From Gambelia wislizenii (lineage: Eukaryota > Chordata > Lepidosauria > Squamata > Crotaphytidae), in the NCBI GenBank assembly GCA_030847615.1, contig JAUMIR010000004.1, forward strand, positions 225,288,501 through 225,352,500: DNA of 64,000 nucleotides, written 5' to 3'. The translations under genes and the position numbers were made by a program. A model generated the notes under the pieces. The model had not been told where the DNA came from. It saw only the letters and a program-made list of their open reading frames with translations, and searched no databases. This document shows, one piece after another, positions 1-11,730 of the stretch. Every line of letters starts with the position of its first letter. The first letter of the stretch is position 1.

Positions 1-1760
1 AGTGTTGCTTATAAATAACTAATGTACAGTACTCTTTGAACTTTTTAACTTACCATTGTCATGGGTTTAAATCTCTCTGTGTTACAGTTCTACTAAATTA
101 ATACTTAAATACTTGGGCCTGTCTAAATGGTAAAAAAACCCCAAAAAAACACAGCCTTCATGGAATTTGCTGTGAATCCTACCTTTCTAAATGGGATCAT
201 GCACTAATCCACACTGTTCAGAAGGAGTGGGGGCCAAAATAGCAAAACAACGCAGGGAAAGCCGTCACGTCTTTTCCTGTACTTTTTAAAAAACAGCAAA
301 GTGGGTGAGCATTCCTGTTTGTTAGGACCAACAATTTGAAGGGAAGCACAAAGCTGATTGGCCAGGCAAGAGTGGGGGCAGGGCTTGCAACAGGGCAGGT
401 GCCCTCTGCTGCCATGTTGGATTTTCGCCTTAGTGAGCAATCGATCATTAAGATGATAAAACAGGGTGTTGTTGGTTTTTTTGCTTTCCTGTTAAATTGG
501 AAAATTGCTATATTGCTCCAGCACACCTCAGAAGATGGATTAAAAAAAAAAAAACTAGTGGCAGCAAAGAACTAATTAATGCAAATAAATCACTTGCAGC
601 TGCAATCTGGAACGTAAGGCTTATGGGAGCTTCTGACACCAAAAAAAAAACCGTTAAGACATGTTGCTGCTACTGTGAAATGCCATTATTGCAAGTACTC
701 TGTTCCCCGCCCACCCCCCGTCGTGTAGATGGGCCCCTTGACTGTTGCTTGATCAGTAAATTGGCCAGATTGGGTTTTCTTTTTTGGACTGGTCAAATAG
801 CCAACCATAGCTTAAAGAAAAGCATACTTAGAGGGTAATAAAATTAGAACAATTATCATAAAAGTTATGAGCTAAAGAATTGTATGTGTTGTCCTTAATA
901 TGTGACTAATTATGAATTAATGACTTCATAGGAGTTGGATTACTCCTAGCAAACGATCTATAGTCAGGGAAATAATGACAGACATTCAAGTGTTGCAATT
1001 ACTGTTTTATTATTATTTATTACAAGGGGAGAGAGATAGTAATGAGCAAGAGAATGAAGATACAGAGTACAGTTCCAACTTAAAATAGACGGAAGTTATG
1101 ACAAAAAACTGTTGTAGAACATGGACAAAGCAATTTGCAGAACACGTCAAACAAGCAGCAGAAATCATAGGAAACAGACCAATATCTAGAACATTACAAC
1201 AATTGAGAATGAAGAATTGTTCCTCATTATATTACGGACTGAGTTTGGAGAGAAGTAATTCAAAATGACACGATTAAGAGATTAGACTGAAAGAAAAGGC
1301 AGTAGACAAAAACATAATCCAGGATGCAGATGTGAGGAGAGGGAAAAATAATATTGTGAAAGAGAAAGGAGGGCCTGAAGGAAAACCAGTGGGTTTGGTT
1401 ATAAGTGAAGTTTAAGCTTAGTGAGAAGACGTCAAGTGAAGCAAATAGAAGTGCTAAAAGAAGAAGAGATGAGGCTATGAGCAAAGAAATCGAATTTTGA
1501 GTCTTTAAGGTGTTAGGTGATAACCAAAGACAAGGAAAATAGAAGCAAAAAGAAAAATACTCATTTTAAGGGAAGGAGACATGCAACGCTGCACTGCAGG
1601 ACATATAGATACAAAGGAAAAAAAAATGAATAAAGACTAATAAGGGCAACAGCGAAATTAGAAAAAGTAAAACCTTTACCATACTAAGACAGAATTATGG
1701 AACCAGTTGAAAGCAAAAGCAGAAGATACTCTAGGATTCAGCAGTACAATACTCCACATT
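1..1760. other. NUP153 intron, mostly unique or decayed sequence
   Basis: No coding exon is recognisable here. The stretch lies upstream of a NUP153 exon that begins in mid-codon at 5318, so it is probably intronic. It contains one copy of an interspersed repeat at about 204-560, listed separately. From about 1020 to 1720 the + strand is strongly purine-rich (many GAGA, GAAG and AAAG runs), which may be a decayed retroelement or simple strand asymmetry. The short open frames have no recognisable protein similarity. Confidence 0.5.
204..560 (-). repeat. Interspersed repeat, copy 1 of a family also at 55.4 and 59.5 kb
   Basis: Read on the - strand, this segment matches the + strand near 55470-55800. 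Both contain a 'CATGGCAGC' block, a nearby CCAATCAG/CCAATCAGATT block and a stretch whose chance translation reads NxQECxxxLLFFK in both copies. The shared translation reflects DNA homology, not a gene: it is interrupted and has no start context. No terminal repeats could be fixed, so boundaries are approximate. A third, possibly related copy is at 59508-60112. Confidence 0.5.
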
Positions 1761-1762
1761 TA

Positions 1763-3602
1763 CTGTATGTACTCATGTATAAGTCGACCTCATGTATAAG
1801 TCAAGGGCAGGTTTGGGGGCAGGTTTGATATGAACCATGGATAAGTTGAGGATATATAAAAACAACAACTCTACTCTCCGCTGTGGTGCAAAAGCATAAA
1901 AAATGCTGCCATTTTTCTACCCAGGCATTCGAAAAGGCTGCTGGAGAGAGTAGGGGGTGGTGGTGCTTTTGGAATGTCTTGGCAGAAAAAGGGTGCTGAT
2001 GGTGGCAGCAGCTTTTTGGCAGTTCCCCATCATGGCAGAAAGAGTAGAGGGAGTCAGTGTTTCTTTTAGGTGCTCTCAGAACTTAGTCTGTCCTGGGAGA
2101 AGCTAAAAGAAGCACCAACTGACTGTACTCTCTTTGGCAGCCTTTTAGAATGCCTGGGCAGGAAAGCAGTGTGGGTCTTTTGCCTCTCCCTGCCACGATA
2201 GGGTAGTTGCTCCTTGGTTCTTTTGGAAACCGAAGACCATTCTGGGATAGCCTGAAGGAACCAACAGCCCATTCTGCTTTTTCTCTGGTGGCTCTTTTAG
2301 GGTTTCCCTGGAGCAGCAGAGAGAGCAGAAGGGGTGAGTGCTTCTTTCAGTCTCTCTTGGAATGGACTAATCTCTGAGTCCAAGAGCTTAATCTGTTCCA
2401 GGAGAGCCTGAAGAAATCAAAAACCCCTCTGGTCTCTCTCCGGTGGCTCTTTTTGGGGTTCCTCATCACGGTGGAGTAGTTCCTCCTTGGAACTGAAGAG
2501 CAGGCTGAGAAGGGGAGGGGTGGGAAGTGTTTTCTTCTGTCCAAGGAGAATGAATGTTCAGGGAAAGTGTCACTGCCGCCTCCTCCTCCTCCTCTAGAAC
2601 TTGCTGAGGGAAGGTGTAAAAAAAAAAAGACTGAAGAGACAACAGGAGGGTGCCATGCAAGGCAGTGTCTCGTGGCCCACAAGCCAGCTGTGGGGATGTG
2701 CATTTCAAAGCCTGGTGTCACTGAGGGTTGCTAAAGGGTGGGTTTGGGTTCGGCATGCACACCCACACACAGGCAAATGAGTGTGCACGCCATGGTGGTT
2801 TTCAAGGACAAAAGCAGCGTAGGTTTTGAGGAGGCAGGAAGTTGACTGGAGCTTGGCCAGAAGAAGTGAAGAGAGAGGACGGAGGGTGCGCTGAAAGGCT
2901 GAGGTGCCACCCCTGCCCCAAGTGGCTGCCAGAGCCCTATGTGGCTTCAGTGGGTGGCTGGCAGGTGGCTATCATTTTTGCTGTAGCCACTGCTGTCAGT
3001 GCTATGTTTTGGTTCATCCTCGGTGGCAGTACTTAGTCAGCACTTAGTCCATTCCAGAAAAACAGCAGCAGCCTGCCAGCTGCCCGAGGAAACCACTTAG
3101 AGCTCTAGCAGTCACTCAGGTCAGGGATGGTGGGTGGCACCTCAGCCTTTCAGCATACTCTCTTTCCTCTTTTTCTCCCCCTTTTCTGGCTGAGCTTCAG
3201 TCAAGTTCCTACCTCCCCAACCCCTGCACTGCTTTTGCCCTCTGAAACCACCATCGTGTGCACACTTGCTTGTGTGTGGGCACACGTCCTGGTCAAAACC
3301 TACCCCTTAGCAACCTTTGTTGACACTGGGCTCCTAAGCATGCGTCCCCATGGCTGACTTGTGGGCCACCAGCTACTGCCTTGCACAACCCCTTGCTCTG
3401 TCTTTGGTCTTTTTCTTCCACCTTTCCTCAGCAAGTTCCTGAGGAGGAGGAGGTAGTCTCCATTTTTTTTTTTTTTTGAGCAGACATTACAAAGGGGCCA
3501 GAAGCTGTGCCACAGTGGACAGAGGTACCATGTATAAGTTGACCCAGGTTTTTGGGGTCAATTTTTTCACATTTTTAAAATTTATATACAAGTACATACT
3601 TG
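1763..3602. mobile_element. TA-flanked terminal-inverted-repeat DNA transposon (non-autonomous)
   Basis: The left end after TA reads CTGTATGTACTCATGTATAA. The right end, read in reverse complement, is CAAGTATGTACTTGTATATA, and it is also followed by TA. Subterminal 'ATGTATAAGT' motifs recur at both ends (about 1775-1800 and 3528-3540). A TA target duplication plus inverted ends suggests the Tc1/mariner superfamily, which is inference. The interior (about 1900-2700) contains diverged internal duplications and no transposase frame. It sits in a NUP153 intron. Confidence 0.6.
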
Positions 3603-3614
3603 TAGTTGTCTTTG

Positions 3615-3619
<5 letters not shown>

Positions 3620-3664
<45 letters not shown>
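3620..3664. repeat. (CT)n microsatellite
   Basis: About 22 uninterrupted CT units lie just outside the right end of the preceding TA-flanked element. A homopolymer T run lies at about 3464-3478, inside that element. Confidence 0.95.
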
Positions 3665-3666
<2 letters not shown>

Positions 3667-5317
3667 GTATGTTTCCTTTCCCAATGTGCTGATTGGCCAC
3701 TTAGGAAACATTCCCCCTCCCTCCTCTCACTTCCTCAGCCAATCAACACCCACATGCAAATTCCCTCTCTAACTCACAGTCCACTCCTGCCACTCAATCT
3801 GCATATACACCCACCCTCCTCTCACTCCCTCAGCCACTCACCACCCACATATAAAACAATGCAATATTGTTTTCCTAAAACAATAGTGTGTAGCTGAACC
3901 GTGTGAACCTTTCAAATCTACTATGACGGCCGGTATGTTACGTTGGGTCAGCTAATTTTACATGTATTTTTGTTGATTTTTTCAGTAGAAGTAGCAAATA
4001 TAGAATCTGGTCTGAAAATCTCAGAAGCTGAACTAGCAGAAGAGAGAGACTGTTTGCAAAAATTGTGGAGCAACTTTGGGCAAGTTTAACAGTAGTTCCG
4101 ATTAGCACCAGCCAAAAACAGTTAAGGAGGAAGAGCCTAATGCACCTTGTCTTTCAAGAGATTTGGTAAAATATGAGGAAAGAGATCAGGAAGACCATTG
4201 GAAGAAAGAGACCTGAATGGAGAAAGTCAGTTAGCAAAGACTGGTGGAGGACAGAAACATGAGTTATGAAAAGAACAAGAGCTGTAAAATCAGCAAAATA
4301 TAAACTGACTTGGGACCCCTCTGCAGCTCTTGTATATAGTCTGCCTCTTTTTATTGCCACTTGCATATATATTGGTAGAGTAGGCAAAAGATTCAACCAA
4401 GACCTTTTTGTTTAGATTGTTTCCTGATGAGCACCCATTCATATCACACAAAATAGGCATACTTTATTTCAAAGCAGGTGGCAGTTGACCAGCCTAAATT
4501 GACCATGCCTTGACCGTGGTCAAAGCAGGAGGCAGTTGACCATGTCTTCGTACCTCCCTCTAAAAAGCATGGTTTATTAGTAGGCACAACACATGGAACT
4601 GTGTAGTTATTAGAAAATATTCCCTGTCCGTTCCCTCTCTTCTTCCATCCTTTGATGTGCACATAATATGAAAACTCTTGAAGTTTATCAAACCATTATA
4701 TCCTCTTCTAGCATGCAGTTGGTGATTAAGAATAGATTCTGGGTTCAGACATAACGGGGAAAGGATATTTTAACAAAACCTGGCAGTTTTGCATCGTGGT
4801 ATTTATGTATTTGTTTAAATGAATGGTTGGTTGATTGATTTCTATCCTGTTGTACTCCATACAGGATCTTCTCTGTTGGTATATCAGATAGAATAATTTG
4901 AATGCATTTCTACTTCTCAGTTTAACAAACCATGATTTATGAGATTGAAATTGTTATATCTGAACCATTCTGTTGTGTTATACCTCTGTATGATGCAGAG
5001 GGTACAACTTCTGCAAAATTCTTAGCTTAATATGTTTATGGATACTTGTTGTGTAACACCACTGAAGCCTTATATCCCGTTGCAGCATGTAAAAATCACA
5101 CCACTACTTAACAAGAGTGAAGTGCTTGATTTACTTATTTTGTAAAAAAAAAAAATACATTAGTTGTAGAACATTTGTAAGTTACTCAGTTAAGATTTGC
5201 AGGTGCAGTCTGCTGATTTCGTAGCAATTGAGGAAGGCATATTCCATCCACATGTATTTTTTATTTTGTATTCTGATACCTTGTTTGTAAACTTACTTCT
5301 TTACTTATATCTTTCAG
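3665..5317. other. NUP153 intron remainder
   Basis: There is no coding exon and no clear full-length mobile element in this intronic stretch. A run of A at 5144-5155 and the polypyrimidine tract ending in TTTCAG at 5317 precede the next exon. Some AT-rich segments may be old repeats that cannot be classified by eye. Confidence 0.5.
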
Positions 5318-5689
5318 ATCCAGGATCGGCAAAGCCTGCATTCAGTTTCCTGAGCTCTAGTTCTTCTAATCCTGTTATGCCAAGTGTTTCTGTTGGTGGC
5401 AGCAGCAGTGGCGGCAGCATATTCAGCAGCACAACCTCTTCCTCAAATCCTCCACCAACTTTTTTGTTTGGACAGGCCAGCAGCACTGTGAGCAGCTCTG
5501 TTTTTGGTAATCCCTCCGACTCCAATACATCCCAGTCCTTTGGGTTTTCTCAAGAGAGTAAGCCACCAACCACCACCTCCAATACAAGCACCCCTGCTCC
5601 ATTTCTCTTTGGTACAGTGGCCACCACTAACAGCACAGCTAACCCTGGCTTCAGTTTTGCAGCACCGACCACAACAGCAACTCCTACAG
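5318..5689 (+). CDS. NUP153: NUP153 coding exon (fourth from the end)
   Basis: The acceptor is TTTCAG just before 5318 and the donor is GTAGTT at 5690. The exon is 372 bases, entered after one codon base and left in phase 1. It encodes Ser-rich FG sequence starting (D)PGSAKPAFSF and including FLFGQ, VFGNP, FGFSQ, FLFGT and FSFAAP. Confidence 0.92.
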
Positions 5690-8600
5690 GTAGTTTGAAA
5701 ACTGGGAGAGATTGGATTTGTAGGTGTGCATTGAAAAAATTGTCTTTACAAATAGTTACTGTGAAAAAGGAAGAGACCTCTGAAATATTAGCCAAAGATG
5801 TAAAGGCTAAATCAACACACTTCTCAGTGGCATGGCTGTTCTGTCATAGTAAGATATTCAGATGGTGTATGGTGAGATAGTGTTATTCCAAAGTGCTGAG
5901 AGCTGTGTAAGGTGACCAGGGGTATGGATGGCTGAACTGATGTTTGAAACAGGAATTTTACAGCTCAGGCCCTTAACTGCAGTGTTATACCAGCTTGCTT
6001 AATTCTCTTGATGGACCTTTGTTTTTCAAATCAAATATCATATCTTTTAATCTTTTAATTTTTTGCTTATAAAATGATTCAGTTTTTTCACCTCTCACCC
6101 CAAGTTTTCCTGCCCCTTCTTCCTATCACCACTCTTGCCTTCACTTGTCTGCCTCCTAATGTGTCCCCCAGATGCTAGTGTGCCTGTTTACTTTTCTCTG
6201 CAGCCTCTGTGGTTATTTCTAATCATAGACATGGAATGCAGTTTTGCTGGTGACTGGATGAGTGTACATTTGTTGCAGATCTTAAAATTTCAGTAGAAAG
6301 TTGCCATCTGCCGTCAACTGGTAGTGTATTGTTCTGTTGTAAAGTCTCATATATGCAAGTTTGGAAAAAAAAACTTGCAGTGATGTGGGGTTTCCAGAAA
6401 AAATTGGAGAATTTTCCAATAGAATGTGATCTGAAGTAGTGTAATTTATTTGACTAATAATATATTTTATTTACTAACCAAAATTCCAGTGTCCATCAAT
6501 CCATAAACACTGAATTCCCCTTTGAGTGGGGTAAACGTTTTCAAATAAACTCAAAGTTTTATGTGGAAATTATTTTTATTAGAATACTTGTCTTTAAATT
6601 TTTATTTAAATGTACTTCCCTTATACCATTTGTTTAAATTTAAGGTTGAAAGGCAGTGAAAATGATTGGCTAATTTTAGCACATCCAATCAGCTGCATAA
6701 TACGTTGTGGTTGTTCACCTATCTGCTTGCCTCATATATTGTGCGGTCACCCATTCTTTGTTACTATAACATTTTATAAAACAGTTCTTTTAAAGAAACG
6801 TAAAGTTTTCCACTGAAAGCATAAGCACTGGAATATTTTCCATTTTAAAAAAATGCAGAAAATTTCCTGCTTCACATTGCTGCATTAAGGAGATGACTTT
6901 ACTATGAGATGGGTTCAAATGAATTTGCAGTAGAGGTAGTCCTCTCAGTAAACTTTTCCAGGAATTACAAATAGAAATTCCCATGTGGGTATATAAGAGC
7001 TGAGTTTTGGCTGTTTCAAGCAATTTAAGATTAGAAATCAGCTGAAACACTCCATTATAAATAAAAGCATACTTTGCAATAGATTCTTCTCTGAACAGTT
7101 TTTCATTCCTGAGTGCAGTTCCTGCCTTTAGCCTGCTCACTTGATTTTCTAGGTTCCTCCTCCTCATTTGTGTTTGGCTCTGGGACCTCAGCTCCTGCAG
7201 CTGCTCCAGCATTTGGTGCCAGCCAGACACCAACATTTGGTCAAAGCCAAGGCTCCAGCCAGCCCCCTGCTCCAACCTTTGGATCACTCTCCTCATCTTC
7301 ATTATTTCCTGCTGGCTCCCAGTCTGGGCCTCCAGCTTTTGGATCTGTATCAAGCAGCACACAGCCTCCTGTCTTTGGACAACAAGCTGCCCAACAGCCT
7401 GGTTTTGGCTCAGGTACAACTCCTAATTCTGGTAAGTGCAAACTCTGTAGGTCTCTTGATATTGGCTGATGTGTTCCTAAAGAAGAGGCATGCTTCAGTT
7501 TTTCTAACTATATTTGTCAGTCCTCATTATGTGTGAATAATGATAATGTCTAGCCCCCCATGATATTCTTGCAAAAAAGTTAATTACCTACGGGCTAGAC
7601 AATGCAACTGTTAGGTGGATTTGTAATTGGTTGACTGACCGAACCCAAAGGGTGATCACCAATGGCTCCTCTTTATCCTGGAGAGAAGTGACTAGTGGGA
7701 TGCCACAGGGTTCTGTTCTGAGCCCAGTGCTATTCAACAACTTTATCAATGACTTGGATGAGGGAATAGAGGGCATGCTTATCAAGTTTGCAGATGACAC
7801 CATATTAGGAGAGATAATTAATACCCCAAAGGACAGAGTCAGAATCCAAAATGACCTGAACAGATTAGAAAGCTGGGCCACGCGAAGTTCGGGGGGGGGG
7901 GGAGGGGGGAGGGCTAGGAAGGCCTCCGCGGGGCCTTCGGAGACCCTCCGGCGGCCCCGCGAAGGCCTTGGGAGGGAGGGGGGAGGGCCAGGAAGGCCTC
8001 CGCAGGGCCTTGCGGGCGAGGGGGAAGGGCCGGGAAGGCCTCCACGGGGCCTTACGAGGCCCCTTGAAGGCCTTGGGGTGCACCGGGGAGGCCTCCGCGG
8101 GGCCTGGCGAGGCCCTGCGAAGGCCTTGGGGGGGAGTGGGGAGGGCCGGGAAGGCCTCCGTGGGGCCTTTGGAGACCCTCCAGAGGACCCGCGAAGTCCT
8201 TGGGGGGGAGGGGGAGGGCCGGGAAGGCCTCCGCAGGGCCTCCGGAGACTCCAGAGGCCCCGTTGAGGGCTTGGGCGGGAGGGGGGTGGGCTGGGGAGGC
8301 ATCCACAGGGCCTCGGGAGGGTCTCCGGAGGCCCCATGAAGGCCTAGGAAGGGAGTGGGGAGGCGGGGGAAAGCGACTATGGGGCCTCCGGAGGCCCCAT
8401 GGTCGCTATGGTGGGGGAGGGGGGCAAACAATATTCGCGGATTTTTCACATTCGCGGGGGTCCGTGGAACGTAAGCCCCATGAATGTGAAGGGATGACTG
8501 TACAGGAAAAGAGATTCCACCTAAACATTAGGAAGAAGTTCCTGACAGTAAGAGCTGTTCGGAAGTGGAATACACTGCAGAGGCTGGATGGCCATCTGTT

Positions 8601-10716
8601 GGGAATGATTTGATTATGTATCCCTGCATGGTAGGGGTTGGACTGGATCGCCCTTATGGTCTCTTCCAACTCTATGATTCTATGAATCTTTGTGCTAGTA
8701 TTGTGAATGCCTTCTGGAAGGAAAAGAAAGTCTCCTACCCAAATTCTGATTGCAAGAAACTGTGGATTTGAAAGTCTGATAGTAATAAAGTAATATTAGA
8801 ATTAGAAAATGATGTGTAGCTATGCTTCAAATTGTATACAGCAGCACCCCCATATCCGCTGATTCAGTTATCCACGGTTGGTGACAATAGGGGTGGAGGA
8901 CGGGGGAGGGAGGGGAGGAGATCTCGCCTCCCTTCTTCCTTCCCCCAGGATGGCTCCAGTGGCGGTGGTGGTGATGGGGGGGTGAAGGGAGGAGGGGAGA
9001 TTTCATGGTTGGCGGCCGGGGTTCTCCAGAGACTTGGGAGCCCGTGACTGCAGCACATGTGGTGTTGGTAGTGGTGGAGGAGTCCTGGGAGGCTACGGTG
9101 GCAGAACACGCAGTGGCAGAGGAGGAGGCAACCTGGGAGGCTGCGGGCTAGGTGGGCTGGGTTGTGGTGGCAGTGGCCTGGGCCATGAACTTTCCTTCCT
9201 CTTCCTCCAGGGCATTTGCTATGATCTGTGGATTTCATTATCCACGGGGCCCCTGGAACCAATCCCCTTTGGATACGGGGGTGCTACTGTATTGGCCTTT
9301 TGCATGAAAAGTGATAAAAATTTCTGTTACTTTGCATTTAGAAGTTTTTCTTTGGGGTGTCTTGATTAAAACACACATACAAAAGAGGATATAAACGCAG
9401 GAGTGTGTAGCATTCACTTGTACAGAGACCTTTATAAAAATGCACACTAATTTGAGAGACTTATTCAGAAAATCTTGGGTTTTTTTCCAAGTTACTTTTC
9501 TGTCCAACTTTAATTTTATAATATGCTCTTGTGAAGAAGAGTCATTCTATCTTTGTCTCATGAAGCATTTTAATCAAAAGCTCATGCAAATGGATTATAT
9601 AAACTATCTGCTGCACTGGGTGACATTCTGTAGAAGATGCTTTGGAAAGCTGCCAAAGTGTCTTAGAAGCTTGGATGTGCCCGCTTTAAAACAACAACAA
9701 GAACAACAAACTTCTCATATCAGAAACTGTTTCTGAAACTTCCCTTAAGGAGTTCCAGAAAAGCTTGTTGTATGCCATTGGGAGCTCTTGCTAAAGAAAT
9801 ACACACTCGTTGGGTCTTTCTATGAAATCCAGTATATCTGTGCACTCTAAAAAAGATAATTGGTGGCGGGGAGGTTCCAGTTGTCAGTATCCAATTATAA
9901 GTACTGAGTGTACTGCTGGAGCTGTATCCTCTTCTAATCATCTATTCTTAAGTCAGTGAGAGAAAAGAAGCTTTTCATCTATGATGTTCTCAATGTTTAC
10001 TCCTTCAGGTCCAGTGTTCCAGTTTGGAAGTAGTACTGCTAATTTCAACTTTACAGGCAACAGTCCAGGAGTATTTACCTTTGGCGCAACTCCTGGTGCA
10101 TCAGCACAGCCTGCAGGCTCTTCAGGATTTTCATTCAATCAGCCTTCATCATTTAATCTGGGGTAAGAAGGGTGTTAAGAACTTTCAATAGCTTTGTACA
10201 TTTACCATGTCAAAGTCAGTGTTTTTGTTGACATGTAATCCATTACCACAACTGTATAGCAATTATTAGGGTGGAAAGTGAGTGTATTAAGTGAATGTAT
10301 AGATGGACTATAAATTTAAATATCGTTTATAGCTGTTGCTCTGAAGAATGCATTAATGTTGATGTTCTGCTCAGAATAGTGGATACTGGGAACAGATGGC
10401 ATTAAGCCTTTCAGGTCTGTCAAACATTCAAAAGCAAAAGTTCAGGCTGAGACTCCTGAACTTAAAGCTTTTAATCTCTAGAAAATGATCAGTAAAAAGC
10501 CTGGGAAATCCATACTGGTAGCTTAATACTTTTTTTATAATGGGTTTTTAAATACTTGCTCCCTAGTATTAAGAACATTGAGATGTATCATTCTAATTTC
10601 TTGACTTCTGTTTTTTTCTTCCCTAAAGCAGGAATAATGGGAAAAATATATTCTCCACATCTGGACCTTCAGTGTCTGGTCGGAAGATAAAGACGGCTGT
10701 TAGACGTAGAAAATAA
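5318..10716 (+). CDS. NUP153: NUP153 nucleoporin, C-terminal FG-repeat part (four exons, 5' end off window)
   Basis: Joined exons 5318-5689, 7153-7431, 10009-10162 and 10632-10716 give 890 coding bases, about 296 residues. This is the C-terminal fifth of a protein usually near 1475 residues. NUP153 sits in the nuclear basket; its FG repeats bind importin-family receptors. Visible features are Ser/Thr/Pro-rich sequence with many FG, FxFG and FxF motifs (FLFGQ, FGFSQ, FVFG, FGQSQG, FQFG, FTFG) and a basic end, SGRKIKTAVRRRK, which is the characteristic vertebrate NUP153 terminus. All introns have GT/AG borders and keep phase (1, 1, 2). The first listed exon starts in mid-codon, so more exons lie to the left, outside the window. 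POM121 was considered, but the C-terminus decides for NUP153. The gene is tail to tail with FAM8A1, as in human. Confidence 0.95.
5690..7152. other. NUP153 intron, no recognisable element
   Basis: AT-rich intronic sequence between two FG exons. The - strand frame at 6790-7419 partly runs antisense across the next FG exon and is not a gene. No repeat with clear ends was seen. Confidence 0.6.
7153..7431 (+). CDS. NUP153: NUP153 coding exon (third from the end)
   Basis: The acceptor is TTTTCTAG before 7153 and the donor is GTAAGT at 7432. The exon is 279 bases, phase 1 in and phase 1 out. It encodes GSSSSFVFGSG..., then PAFGASQTPTFGQSQGSSQ and PPVFGQQ, ending FGSGTTPNS. This is the most typical NUP153 FG block in the window. 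Confidence 0.95.
7578..8697 (+). mobile_element. CR1-type LINE fragment, middle replaced by a GC-rich array
   Basis: From 7578 to 7880 the translation resembles the CR1 reverse transcriptase: SGMPQGSVLSPVLF, then KFADDT (the catalytic [FY]ADD box), then DRVRIQNDLNRLESWA. From 8503 to 8697 the CR1 3' end appears: QEKRFHLN, RKFLxxR, WNTL, a 'TTGGACTGGATCGCCC' block and the ATTCTATGA-type tail. The roughly 590 bases expected between these parts, as in the copy at 33.7-34.9 kb, are missing and replaced by a GC-rich minisatellite at 7881-8500. The copy lies in the intron between NUP153 exons and is a dead fragment. Confidence 0.85.
7881..8500. repeat. GC-rich minisatellite ending in a transposon-like right end
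   Basis: Very GC-rich, imperfect tandem units about 50-75 bases long share 'GGAAGGCCTCCGCGGGGCC' and 'GAAGGCCTTGGG' blocks. Long open frames on both strands (up to about 250 residues rich in Gly, Pro, Arg and Ala) are by-products of the repeat. The right boundary reads in reverse complement CAGTCATCCCTTCACATTCA and is followed by TA, like the end of a TA-target DNA transposon. No matching left terminal repeat was found at 7881, so one end appears lost. Confidence 0.75.
8839..9289. mobile_element. TA-flanked inverted-repeat transposon, Tigger-like ends, G-rich core
   Basis: The left end after TA reads CAGCAGCACCCCCATATCC. The right end in reverse complement reads CAGTAGCACCCCCGTATCC, and it is also followed by TA. 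'TATCCACGG' motifs lie inside both ends. This pattern resembles pogo/Tigger-type non-autonomous elements, which is inference from the TIR style. The core (about 8890-9180) is G-rich with GGTGG and GGAGG-type repeats and has no transposase. A longer relative lies at 56949-57934. Confidence 0.75.
9292..10008. other. NUP153 intron remainder
   Basis: Intronic sequence with no recognisable exon or complete repeat. It ends in the acceptor TCCTTCAG before 10009. Confidence 0.55.
10009..10162 (+). CDS. NUP153: NUP153 coding exon (penultimate)
   Basis: The acceptor is CCTTCAG before 10009 and the donor is GTAAGA at 10163. The exon is 154 bases, entered in phase 1 and left in phase 2. It encodes GPVFQFGSSTANFNF, then GVFTFGATPG and GFSFNQPSSFNLG, matching the C-terminal FxFG cluster of NUP153. 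Confidence 0.95.
10632..10716 (+). CDS. NUP153: NUP153 last coding exon
   Basis: The acceptor is AAAGCAG before 10632 and the stop TAA is at 10714-10716. It encodes NNGKNIFSTSGPSVSGRKIK followed by TAVRRRK. The extreme basic C-terminus is a diagnostic feature of vertebrate NUP153. An AATAAA (10712-10717) overlaps the stop codon but is unlikely to be the working poly(A) signal. Confidence 0.95.
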
Positions 10717-11730
10717 AGTATTAATGATTGTTAAAGACAGCAAATCTCTTACCACAGCTGGTTAGCCCTGCATTGTTCAATAATTGAATTGTACCTCATG
10801 CTGGGTTTAGCTGAAGCCAGGTCTGCCTAAATTTTGCTTGCTTTTTTTCCTCCCCATTTAGTTTTTTTTAATAGAGTTGGTGGCAGGGAGGATCTTGAGC
10901 AAAACTATGTTAGAATCCATCAGTTTTTCTTCACTGACTTGGCATGGTCTGGCTATAGATATAAATATAGCCTGCACAGCGAATGGCTTCGTATAATACC
11001 TCTGTTTGCACCACTTTGTGCGCTCATCTGCGTTTACTGACACCTCGAAATTGTAATTATATCAGAGAGGGGGAGTCTGTATAGAGTAGAGAAAGGGGGA
11101 TAATGAATGATTTCTTTGCAGAGTTTGTGCTGATGTACGTGTGAAGTGAGCGAGTTGCGTGTATCGTGCACTAAAATATTCTGATAGAGGAAGAATGATC
11201 AAAGAATGGTCCGTGGTAAGGACTAGTTAGATCAGTAGTATTTCATTCAATAATTAGATGCTCTTTCTATTTTCATTCTTAAAGCTCCTTATCACCTGTC
11301 TCGCCTTTTTATTATTTTATTATGAAACAAATGTGTAAATACAATTCTGTTTCTCTATGTACTTTGGCATAACAAATCTGTGAACTTGAAATTTTAATTT
11401 TGTGTGTTACAGCAAATTTTTGTTTAGTATTGTCTCAGATTTTATTATGTAAATCTCATTATTCAAAGTTGCCTAAATCCATTAAAGATCTTTAAAATTG
11501 GGAATTCTTAAAGTGAGTTTATTGGCTTTTCTGATCCATTTTTGTTTGGACCAAAAACCAGTATTGTACAAAGTGTTAAGTATATATTTTTATATTTACA
11601 GAAATGGACTCTGGTGACTTTGGATAATAAGGAAAAGTTTAATATTAAAGCCATGTTTATTACAGTATAATTAACATGTTAAACCATGGGATAAATGCCA
11701 TCAATAAAAAATTATGAAATACACTTGTGT
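10717..11730 (+). other. NUP153: NUP153 3' UTR with poly(A) signal
   Basis: AT-rich sequence free of recognised repeats follows the stop codon for about 1 kb. AATAAA at 11703-11708 is followed at about 20-35 bases by a GT-rich stretch (ACTTGTGTG), a plausible cleavage region. The 3' limit is inferred from this signal; transcript data would settle it. Confidence 0.65.

Noticed and set aside
7588..8449. Pro/Gly/Arg-rich frames at 7.6-8.4 kb
   Set aside because: Except for the CR1 reverse-transcriptase piece at the start, they follow the GC-rich minisatellite.
5318..10716. POM121 as an alternative for the FG nucleoporin
   Set aside because: The C-terminus GRKIKTAVRRRK and the FG block order match NUP153, and the neighbours FAM8A1 and CAP2 fit the NUP153 locus.
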